Part shown: piece after piece, positions 21,633 through 28,605 of the stretch | Layout of the letters: each line of letters opens with the position of its first letter | How positions within the stretch are numbered: position 1 is the stretch's first letter | Virus record (IMG/VR): IMGVR_UViG_3300033004_000006 | Span: 1 to 34,552 of that record | Length of the DNA stretch: 34,552 nt | Direction: 5' to 3' (one strand) | Origin: a virus | Translations under genes and position numbers: made by a program | Notes under the pieces: generated by a model | What the model was told of the DNA's origin: nothing | What the model saw: the letters and a program-made list of their open reading frames with translations, nothing else | Database searches by the model: none

Positions 21633-21690
21633 GCGGGATTTGTTTGTAGGAATTAATAATTATTACTTCCTATGAATAAATCCCGCTTTT
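21633..21690 (+). terminator. Terminator-like hairpin after the capsid gene, with repeat copy 9 inside
   Basis: GCGGGATTT (21633-21641) pairs with AAATCCCGC (21678-21686), followed by TTTT. The palindromic repeat fills the middle and extends the stem. Partial termination here would favour capsid over the genes after it. Confidence 0.6.
21647..21672. repeat. Palindromic repeat copy 9
   Basis: TAGGAATTAAT, AATT, ATTACTTCCTA; one mismatch. It sits within the hairpin after the capsid gene and in the leader of the gene at 21714. Confidence 0.85.
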
Positions 21691-21713
21691 CACTGAATTG
21701 ACGGAGATTTACT

Positions 21714-22481
21714 ATGGCAACGGCAGGCAGCACCAACCGTAACTCCCAAACCACGCGCATGCCCCTCGGCGTCACGAACGCTGCGCAGTGGCAAACCATG
21801 AGCAATGCAGGGCTTTTGGATCCGACATGGGCACACACCTACGCCAATGACTTTGACCAGTATGTGTCAGGTGATTGGACCCTTTCGGGTACGGGCACCC
21901 CGGCAGCAGCACTGGCAGCAGGAGATGGTGGCATTCTCAACCTCTCCACGACTGCTGGCGCATCGGATTCAGCATTCCTCATCAAGAATCCTACGGCATT
22001 CAAGGTCAGCACCGCTAACAAGCAAACGTTCTTCAAGTTTGCAGGCACCGTGTCCCGCACTGACGGGGCCTTTTATTGTGGTCTCACGTCCACGGCAGTG
22101 GCCGAGGCCAGCATCGTCAACGGCATCGTGCTGTACAAGGCAGCGGCGGGCACCACGTTTGTGCTCGATGTGATTGCGGCCTCCACTCACACCAGCGTGG
22201 CATTGCCTGCCTCATGCGTTATCGCCGCCTCCACCTACATTGAGTTGGGCATTGCTGTTGACGCCCTCGGTAATGTTGCGGCCTTCTGGAACCCGACCAC
22301 TGGCAACAACCAGATCAATGGTGGTGTTGTTGGCTCGACCGCTCCGCGTGGTGCCGTGGCCCTCCTGCAAGTCCCCACGCTGCCCACGGTCACATTGTCT
22401 CCGATTGTCAGCTACACCAACGGTTCGGCAAATGCCGTCACGGTCGGCGTGGACTACCTCGTTGCCTCGACCGAACGCTAA
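21714..22481 (+). CDS. Virion-region protein with probable jelly-roll/lectin fold
   Basis: 255 residues; the site TTGACGGAGATTTACT precedes the ATG. After about 40 residues (AHTYANDFDQYVSGDWTLSG) the sequence is alternating beta strands. Blocks such as KQTFFKFAGTVSRTDGAFYCGL and STYIELGIAVDALGNVAAFWN resemble concanavalin-like lectin domains found on phage heads. It probably decorates the capsid or binds a surface sugar. I do not recognise a named family. Confidence 0.68.
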   Translation: MATAGSTNRNSQTTRMPLGVTNAAQWQTMSNAGLLDPTWAHTYANDFDQYVSGDWTLSGTGTPAAALAAGDGGILNLSTTAGASDSAFLIKNPTAFKVSTANKQTFFKFAGTVSRTDGAFYCGLTSTAVAEASIVNGIVLYKAAAGTTFVLDVIAASTHTSVALPASCVIAASTYIELGIAVDALGNVAAFWNPTTGNNQINGGVVGSTAPRGAVALLQVPTLPTVTLSPIVSYTNGSANAVTVGVDYLVASTER

Positions 22482-22490
22482 GGAGTTGTC

Positions 22491-22895
22491 ATGGCTAACG
22501 TTCTGACAACGCAAACGATTGTCGACGGGCCGCGCAATCTTGTGGTGAAGGTCACTGGTACGCTGGACACCTCTGACCTTGCATTGACAACGATTGTCAC
22601 CCCGTCGTCAACGTTTCGAGCCCCGCCTTTGGTGCAGTTGATGCACATCGACTACTCGATGACGGACCAGTTGGAGATTCAGCTTCAGTGGAAGGGCACG
22701 CCCAACACCCCGCTGATGCCTCTGGCTGGCCGCGGCCGCATGAGCTTCGTGGACTTTGGCGGATTGCCTGACAACGCCACCAGCCCTACTGGTGACATTC
22801 AAATGCTGACTACCGGTTGGGCCTCGGGTATCCAGGTTTTCACTCTTGTGTTGGAGATGGTCAAGATTGGCCTGACAAATGCAGGAGTACGATAA
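22491..22895 (+). CDS. Small virion-region protein
   Basis: 134 residues behind AAGGAGTTGTC. Mostly beta sequence (RNLVVKVTGTLDTSDLALTTIV; VFTLVLEMVKIGL). It has a patch (PLVQLMHIDYSMTDQLEIQLQWKG) of the sort seen in small phage structural proteins encoded after the capsid. Its function is not known. Its stop lies two bases before the next ATG. Confidence 0.68.
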   Translation: MANVLTTQTIVDGPRNLVVKVTGTLDTSDLALTTIVTPSSTFRAPPLVQLMHIDYSMTDQLEIQLQWKGTPNTPLMPLAGRGRMSFVDFGGLPDNATSPTGDIQMLTTGWASGIQVFTLVLEMVKIGLTNAGVR

Positions 22896-22897
22896 TC

Positions 22898-23602
22898 ATG
22901 GGTACGCGGGTAACGGCAGTTGGACGCGCTACCGGCATTACAAACGTTCGCACAGATCTGTGGAATGTGGGCGGGACTTATGTTTTTCCTCCTGCCCCTA
23001 CCCAAATGTCTGTCGTATCGACAAGCGCGAATGATTCTGCTGCTGGTACTGGCGTCAGGATGATTATTATTCTGTATCTTGATGATCAGTACAATCAGCA
23101 GTTAACGCAGGTCACTCTAAATGGTACGACTCCTGTACTGACAACGCCCACCAATATCCTGAGAATCAACAAGGTGTTCTCAGCTTCTGTAGGTAGCGGG
23201 GGGTCGGCGGCTGGTAACATCACCGTAACCAATGGGGGAAACACCTACGCTAGGATCGATGCCACATACACAGCATCCAGACAAGCCATAGGCACTGTGC
23301 CCGCCAATATGTTTGGGTATATCACTGGTTGTGTGTTCAGCGGATGCTCTACAACGGTGGGGGAATTCATCGAATTCGATTTGCGAGTTTCCGCTCTTGC
23401 TAACACCCTACTCCCAGGCATTTTTGTGACCGTGGCTACATACGGCATAAGCAACGGAGCACTGGAGCAAACATTCGACCCCCCACAACTAGTCCCTGCA
23501 ACAGCTGATGTGAAAATAACCTGCGCCAGAACAACTGGATCAGGCATGGTGACGGCTGCGGGGAGCTATAGTGGGTTCCTCACAGGGACACTTATCACTT
23601 AA
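22898..23602 (+). CDS. Virion-region beta-rich protein
   Basis: 234 residues from the ATG at 22898, ten bases after AGGAG; a longer frame from 22817 lies within the previous gene. The sequence is rich in Thr, Ser, Gly and Val, with beta repeats (TVTNGGNTYARIDATYTAS; FVTVATYGISNGALE), as in head fibres or surface-exposed proteins. Codon use is less biased than in the capsid gene. No family is recognised. Confidence 0.65.
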   Translation: MGTRVTAVGRATGITNVRTDLWNVGGTYVFPPAPTQMSVVSTSANDSAAGTGVRMIIILYLDDQYNQQLTQVTLNGTTPVLTTPTNILRINKVFSASVGSGGSAAGNITVTNGGNTYARIDATYTASRQAIGTVPANMFGYITGCVFSGCSTTVGEFIEFDLRVSALANTLLPGIFVTVATYGISNGALEQTFDPPQLVPATADVKITCARTTGSGMVTAAGSYSGFLTGTLIT

Positions 23603-23614
23603 TAGGATGCCATC

Positions 23615-23782
23615 ATGCACAAAAAGATTGCCACCCCAACGGCCAAAAGACAGCCAAAGCCAGCGTCCTCAAAGCTCACGGTCAAGGCCGGAGCCAAAAA
23701 GATGGCTGAGTTGATGACCCGCAAAGTCTCCCACACGCAGTCCATGCGAGAGCAAAAGCAGAAGAAAGCAAAGTATCGGTAA
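23615..23782 (+). CDS. 55-residue very basic protein
   Basis: The ATG follows AGGATGCCATC, the late-gene leader type. About one third of residues are Lys or Arg (AKRQPKPASSKLTVKAGAKK; REQKQKKAKYR) and no hydrophobic core is apparent. It may bind DNA or sit inside the head. The sixteen-base gap to the adaptor gene places it in the same transcript. Confidence 0.6.
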   Translation: MHKKIATPTAKRQPKPASSKLTVKAGAKKMAELMTRKVSHTQSMREQKQKKAKYR

Positions 23783-23797
23783 CCGGAGAGTCTTGCC

Positions 23798-24508
23798 ATG
23801 CCTACCTACAGCGGCACTTACACATTTGGAATGACAGCGCTGCAGATAGTGCAGGCGGCGCTGAGGCTGACGGGAGCCTTTGACGAGTATGAAACGGTGC
23901 CCACCACGGATCAAAACAATGTCTTGCAGGCATTGGAAATCTTGGTGAAGGAGATGGCACAGGATGGCTTGCCCTTGTGGTGCGTGAAGGATGTTTCATT
24001 CCCTACGGTGATAGGGCAAGCCACCTACAATCTGTCGACCATCACGGGCACGACACTCCCGCTGCGGATTCTTGACCAGTACATTGTGGATCAAGCCGGG
24101 AATAGCGTCACCCTCATTATGACGTCGCGATATGATTGGGACACGCTTGGGCAGAAGTTTCAGCCTGGCATCCCCAATCAAGTCTGGTACGATCCGCAGT
24201 TGAATTCGGGCACCCTCACCCTGTACGATGTGCCGATTGACGCCACGCACACTATCCACGTTGTGGTGCAATTGCAGATGATGGATGTAGGCTCGTTGAC
24301 GAACAACGTTTACTTCCCGCAGGAAGCTTACCGGATGCTCAAGTGGTGTCTGGCCGATGAAATCTGCCTCGAATACCGCACCCCCGCCGACGAGCGCAAA
24401 GAAATCAACGACAAGGCCACTGGTTATCGTGACAAGTTCTTCAACGCAGAGTTCGGTCAAGAGCAGACCAGCGTGTTTTTCACCCCCAGCGAACGTCAGA
24501 GGATGTAA
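23798..24508 (+). CDS. Head-tail adaptor (P22 gp4 / T7 gp11 type)
   Basis: 236 residues behind CGGAGAGTCTTGCC. The N-terminus (TALQIVQAALRLTGAFDEYETVPTTDQNNVLQALEILVKEM) is the helical start typical of adaptors that plug the portal. A beta sandwich follows (LPLRILDQYIVDQAGNSVTLIM), then helices ending in EICLEYRTPADERKEINDKA. Order before the gp10-like gene copies that in P22- and T7-type phages. It forms the first ring under the portal. Confidence 0.8.
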   Translation: MPTYSGTYTFGMTALQIVQAALRLTGAFDEYETVPTTDQNNVLQALEILVKEMAQDGLPLWCVKDVSFPTVIGQATYNLSTITGTTLPLRILDQYIVDQAGNSVTLIMTSRYDWDTLGQKFQPGIPNQVWYDPQLNSGTLTLYDVPIDATHTIHVVVQLQMMDVGSLTNNVYFPQEAYRMLKWCLADEICLEYRTPADERKEINDKATGYRDKFFNAEFGQEQTSVFFTPSERQRM

Positions 24509-24510
24509 CC

Positions 24511-25917
24511 ATGGCTGACATGACAAAATCCGGCATGGGGGATTTGGAAATCACCTGGGCGCATGACATTGAGACGCGGGATGGGAAGCTGACCTCCGAC
24601 GCTCAAATGGTCAATGCAATGGTTGAGAAAGACAGCCAGGGAGTTTGCATTGTCAAACGGCCAGGGACATTTTATTACAATCCTGGTGGTCCCGTGGGGG
24701 TGGCACAGGGCAGCCTTTTCATCAGTGGGGGTCTCTGGTGGATCGTGAATGACAAGCTGTACGAAAATGGGAACCCCTTCGTTTCCATCACACTGCCTGG
24801 GCTGACTGTCTCTGATCAGAACTACTTTTCCGTCAGTGACTTTCCCTTCGGAACCTCTTATCTACACAACGGGGTTCAGATGTGGAAGATCGTGGGGACG
24901 ACGCCCACGTTGATTTCTGGCAACCCTACACCGATGGCCCCAGGCATGGCAGAGCTTGACGGTGTTATCTATGTAATGGACACCCTAGGGAAAGTCTATG
25001 GCAGCGCCTTGAATGATGGCACGACATGGCCTGCGCTAGATTTTATTCAGGCTGATTACTGGTTAGGGCAAGGCCGGGGACTTATTCGCCACCTCAACTA
25101 CATCATTGCCTATTACACCCGGGGGATTCAGGTTTACTATGATGCCAATGCAGCCCCCAATGGGTCTGGGATTGCGCTGGCACCGGTTCTTTCAGCTTCC
25201 TACACCACGGGATGCCCGAGAGGCAATACGCTTCAAGAATTGGCAGATGTGACCTATTTCGTGGCAATTGACAGTGAATATGGCCCATCAGTAAAGGCCA
25301 TGCAGGGTCTGCAACTCACCAAGGTCAGCACCCCCTACGTGGACAAGATCCTGCAGGAAACCAACCTGGAAGTACTCTTCTCAGCGTCTTTTCGTGTGGC
25401 AGGGCATCAATTTTACCTCCTGCAAAGCGCAGTTCCTGCCTACACGTTGGTTTACGATACTGAAATGCAGATCTGGTCAACGTGGAAAACAAGAGCCAAC
25501 ACCGGATTGGCAAACTTCGCCGGGCTGTACGGGGCCACGGATGGCACACAACAGTTTCTTCAAGACACCACCTCCGGTTTGGTGATGGTTGTGTCTCCTG
25601 ACACGTACACTGATGCGAATGGCACGATTCCTGTCTCCTGCACCACACCGAATTATGAGTGGGGGAATCTCAATTACAAGCGTTTCTCCTACATGCAACA
25701 AATTGCCGCTACCACGACCACCAGCATTAACATAAGCTTCACAGATGACGATTACCAGACATTCAGCACCCCTCGGGCCATCAGCCTCCAGTATCCTCGC
25801 AAGCAGCTCCGGAATTGCGGTGCGAGCCGTTCGAGAGCTTGGATGATGACACACGAAGACAACACCCCGTTGAGGCTGTATGCTGTTAAGATTGCTGCAA
25901 CGGTGCTGTCACGGTAA
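24511..25917 (+). CDS. Packaged-DNA stabilisation / tail hub protein (P22 gp10-like)
   Basis: 468 residues, two bases after the adaptor stop. IVKRPGTFYYNPGG near residue 48, repeated GG..W/Y blades and the closing YEWGNLNYKRFSYMQQIAATT with FTDDDYQTFS are the marks of the P22 gp10 family, a beta-propeller that closes the portal and holds the tail. T7 gp12 is the structural counterpart. It is full length, and repeat copy 10 follows directly. Confidence 0.82.
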   Translation: MADMTKSGMGDLEITWAHDIETRDGKLTSDAQMVNAMVEKDSQGVCIVKRPGTFYYNPGGPVGVAQGSLFISGGLWWIVNDKLYENGNPFVSITLPGLTVSDQNYFSVSDFPFGTSYLHNGVQMWKIVGTTPTLISGNPTPMAPGMAELDGVIYVMDTLGKVYGSALNDGTTWPALDFIQADYWLGQGRGLIRHLNYIIAYYTRGIQVYYDANAAPNGSGIALAPVLSASYTTGCPRGNTLQELADVTYFVAIDSEYGPSVKAMQGLQLTKVSTPYVDKILQETNLEVLFSASFRVAGHQFYLLQSAVPAYTLVYDTEMQIWSTWKTRANTGLANFAGLYGATDGTQQFLQDTTSGLVMVVSPDTYTDANGTIPVSCTTPNYEWGNLNYKRFSYMQQIAATTTTSINISFTDDDYQTFSTPRAISLQYPRKQLRNCGASRSRAWMMTHEDNTPLRLYAVKIAATVLSR

Positions 25918-25931
25918 AAAGCATTTATTTG

Positions 25932-25957
25932 TAGAAATTAATCTACTTTAATTCCTA
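25932..25957. repeat. Palindromic repeat copy 10
   Basis: TAGAAATTAAT, CTAC, TTTAATTCCTA; two mismatches. Its last base is the first base of a possible ATG of the GNAT-like gene. The ATTTATTTG flank is shared with copies 7 and 8. Confidence 0.82.
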
Positions 25958-26463
25958 TGGAAAATTCCATGAAAATTGCAATTGAGCCTTTTACCCTCGA
26001 CCTCGCAGCAGAAATCACCCCCCTTGGTCAAGAGTGTTGGGATGAATGCTCAGAGATCAAGCAAGACACCTGTGCCTACCATGGCCAACGAGGGTTGCCG
26101 ATTGACCCACACAATGAACGTTATCTTGAAATGCAGGCTGGCGGTTTCCTCGTTGCGTTGACATTGCGGGATGCCGAGGGGGTTTTGCAGGGCTATGCCC
26201 TGCTCATCACCTACCACAGTCTGCACCTTCGAAAAGAATTGTGTGGAAATGTGGACACTTTCTATGTTCGCCCAGCCCATCGCCAGTGCATGCCACGGTT
26301 CATGTCGAGCATTGAAGAAGAATTCCGCTCCCGTGGCGTCAGTGTCGTAGGCTGGCCTGTCACCCGCACGGGGCTGCTCTTCAAAATCCTCGAAAAGCGT
26401 GGCTATATCGCAGATGATGTGGTCATGGAACTCAAGCTCAAAGACCTTCCGAAGGGGGAGTAA
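25957..26463 (+). CDS. GNAT-like acetyltransferase protein
   Basis: 168 residues from 25957; the second ATG, at 25969, is an equally possible start since neither has a strong site. Fold order: LEMQAGGFLVALTLRDAEGVLQGYALLI, GNVDTFYVRPAHRQCMPRFMSSIEEEFRSRGV, and RTGLLFKILEKRGYIADDVVMEL, the classic GNAT strands and final 'kGF' helix-strand. The acetyl-CoA loop (RPAHRQCM) lacks the usual G-x-G/A. T7-type phages carry a related, probably inactive protein (gp13) at the same place, between the tail hub and internal virion genes. It may be a virion assembly factor. Confidence 0.75.
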   Translation: MENSMKIAIEPFTLDLAAEITPLGQECWDECSEIKQDTCAYHGQRGLPIDPHNERYLEMQAGGFLVALTLRDAEGVLQGYALLITYHSLHLRKELCGNVDTFYVRPAHRQCMPRFMSSIEEEFRSRGVSVVGWPVTRTGLLFKILEKRGYIADDVVMELKLKDLPKGE

Positions 26464-26465
26464 TC

Positions 26466-27089
26466 ATGTGCGTAATCGCCGGAGCAGTTGGGGCAAGTGT
26501 GGCCGGAGCAGCAACATCGTCAATTCTTGGTGGGGGCGGTGGCGGCGGAGGCTCGCAACAAGCTGCAAGTGCTGCCGATCCTTTTGCTGGTCAACGCCCG
26601 CAGTATCAAACCATGCTGGCCAACCTCATCAACAACCCCTCTTCGGTGACAAGCACACCGGGGTATCAGTTCCAAATGGATCAGGCTCTGAAGGGTGTGG
26701 AAGGGTCGGCGGCAGCGCAGGGCATGCTCAATAGTGGCAATGTGCTGTCCGCTCTCACCACGCAGGCCGGTAACGAGGCCTCCACACAATACTACAACCA
26801 AGCAGAGCTTTTGGCCCAATTGGCTGGTGCGAACATCGGCTCCCCTGGTACGGCAGGTCAGATTCTGCAAAAGCAAGACCTTATTAATCAGCAGAGTGCC
26901 AGCGCTCTTGGCAACCAAGTGGGAGGGATTGTGAATCAGGGTATTCAAGGATTTGGAAACAGTAACACTTTCCAGAATTGGCTCAACCCCGCCAGCGGCT
27001 CTTTTAGCGGTGGTGACTTCTCCGGCGCTTTTGCTGATACCTCCACGGGCTATTCTGGTGGTGGTAACGTTTACGGCTTCAGTGTCTAA
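26466..27089 (+). CDS. Internal virion / ejection protein (small, Gly/Ala/Ser-rich)
   Basis: 207 residues, two bases after the previous stop. MCVIAGAVGASVAGAATSSILGGGGGGG is followed by a Gln/Asn/Ala-rich helical region. It has a hydrophobic, glycine-rich start, as expected of a protein that enters the membrane during DNA ejection. Position matches T7 gp14 and P22 gp7. No catalytic motif is seen. Confidence 0.7.
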   Translation: MCVIAGAVGASVAGAATSSILGGGGGGGGSQQAASAADPFAGQRPQYQTMLANLINNPSSVTSTPGYQFQMDQALKGVEGSAAAQGMLNSGNVLSALTTQAGNEASTQYYNQAELLAQLAGANIGSPGTAGQILQKQDLINQQSASALGNQVGGIVNQGIQGFGNSNTFQNWLNPASGSFSGGDFSGAFADTSTGYSGGGNVYGFSV

Positions 27090-27101
27090 AAGGAGCCCAT
27101 C

Positions 27102-28604
27102 ATGGCAGGCTTTTTGACAAACCTCGGACTGGCCGCCGGGCGAAACATCATCACAGGCCAAGAGCTTCAAGAGAAGCAAGAAGACATTGACCTGAAGAAG
27201 CAGCAAATCGCGATGGGCCAAATCGCCATTGCCAATGCCCAACGCCAACAGCAAACCCAGCAAGCTGTGGGGTCGTTCTTGTCGTCCGAAGCGGCCAAGG
27301 ATGCAAGCAACGTTACGGACCCGGTGAAGGCTGCGGGGATGCTGGAGAGAGGCGCACAGGTTGCTCTACAGGGTGGTGATTTTGTCACCGCAAACACGAT
27401 GGGGGAATTGGCGAAGGGCAAGCTTCAGGAGGCCAAGGAACAAGCCGCAGCCGTCGCTCAACAACAGCAAGTGAAGAAAGAAGCATTGGCGAATGCTGCG
27501 GATGACTATGCCGCCAACCCCACACCCGAGGGGTACAAGGATCTGGCACGCAAGGCTATTGATGCGGGTCAAAAACCGACCGAAATCCCTATGCCGGGCA
27601 CACCGCAGTTTGCTTCGTGGCTCAACAATCAGAAGCTGGCGTCGAAAGATGCTTCGCAAAAAGCTGACTTTGTTCAAAAAGCCTATGAGATGGATCAGAA
27701 TCGGCAGGAAAAACAGCGTGAATATGACCAGACACAGAAACGTATCTTGCAAGAGCATCGTGACAATGTGATGCTTCGCGAAGCTATGATCCAAGCCAAA
27801 GCCGAAAAGGCTCCTAGTCATATAGAAACAGCTACTGGCATATACGAGTATAATCCTGACCAGTCAATCAAGGGCACCAGAGACTTGGCCGATCCTGCAT
27901 ATGTAAAGATTGGAGCGTCGAAACAAGGTCAAAATGCTAGCAATGTGTCACAAGCTGTCGTGGCATCGAGCCGGGAAGCGCTTCGCGGTCTGCGTATCAT
28001 CGGGGCAATGGACACGGGTCAAACCACAGGCCCGTTCACCGGCATCAACGATGGCACACTTGTTCACCAACTCACTAATACCGGCACTAATGTCCTCACC
28101 CCAGAGGATATGCAAGATTACAATGTTGCGACCAAAGGGCTTGGTTTGGAAATCTCTCGTGCTATGACACTAGGGGCAGGCCGGGGGGCGAATCAAGCCA
28201 CCATCAACGAGATGCAAGACATTGTTACAGCGCATGCCGGAACACCAAAGGCAGTGGCTGTATTCAAATATGCCAATGCCATTGATATCATCCGTAACCG
28301 CCTAGAGTCCACTGGCACTCTTCCGAACCCGGAACAAGAGGCAATGCGGCAAGAGGCGTTGAAGCAAATGCAAAAAGTGCCGTTGCCTGAAGATGTGTTG
28401 AAGGCCACAAAGGATGCCAAGCTTCGCCGTCAGATGCTTACGACGGGGGGTTCCATGGCTGATACGGCTGAGAAGATGCAAGTAGAATCGCAGTCCGGAG
28501 GTGTTGGTTTGCCCGGCTCAGGCACTGGCAATGCTCCCGCCGACTTGCCACCTCTCCCAGCTGGTGGTGGTCTGCCCCCCGGCGTAACAGTGAGGATTCA
28601 TTAA
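27102..28604 (+). CDS. Internal virion / ejection protein, mid-size
   Basis: 500 residues behind AAAGGAGCCCATC. A short hydrophobic start (MAGFLTNLGLAAGRNIITG) leads into long Gln/Ala/Lys-rich helices (QELQEKQEDIDLKKQQIAM and NRQEKQREYDQTQKRILQE). The C-terminal tail is Gly/Pro-rich. Composition and order match T7 gp15 or P22 gp20 counterparts, which build the ejection channel. No lysozyme motif is seen. Confidence 0.7.
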   Translation: MAGFLTNLGLAAGRNIITGQELQEKQEDIDLKKQQIAMGQIAIANAQRQQQTQQAVGSFLSSEAAKDASNVTDPVKAAGMLERGAQVALQGGDFVTANTMGELAKGKLQEAKEQAAAVAQQQQVKKEALANAADDYAANPTPEGYKDLARKAIDAGQKPTEIPMPGTPQFASWLNNQKLASKDASQKADFVQKAYEMDQNRQEKQREYDQTQKRILQEHRDNVMLREAMIQAKAEKAPSHIETATGIYEYNPDQSIKGTRDLADPAYVKIGASKQGQNASNVSQAVVASSREALRGLRIIGAMDTGQTTGPFTGINDGTLVHQLTNTGTNVLTPEDMQDYNVATKGLGLEISRAMTLGAGRGANQATINEMQDIVTAHAGTPKAVAVFKYANAIDIIRNRLESTGTLPNPEQEAMRQEALKQMQKVPLPEDVLKATKDAKLRRQMLTTGGSMADTAEKMQVESQSGGVGLPGSGTGNAPADLPPLPAGGGLPPGVTVRIH

Positions 28605-28605
28605 C

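Noticed and set aside
26520-27263. 247-residue antisense frame over ejection-protein genes
   Set aside because: Opposite two coupled rightward genes. Leu-rich repeats mirror Gln/Glu-rich codons on the sense strand.
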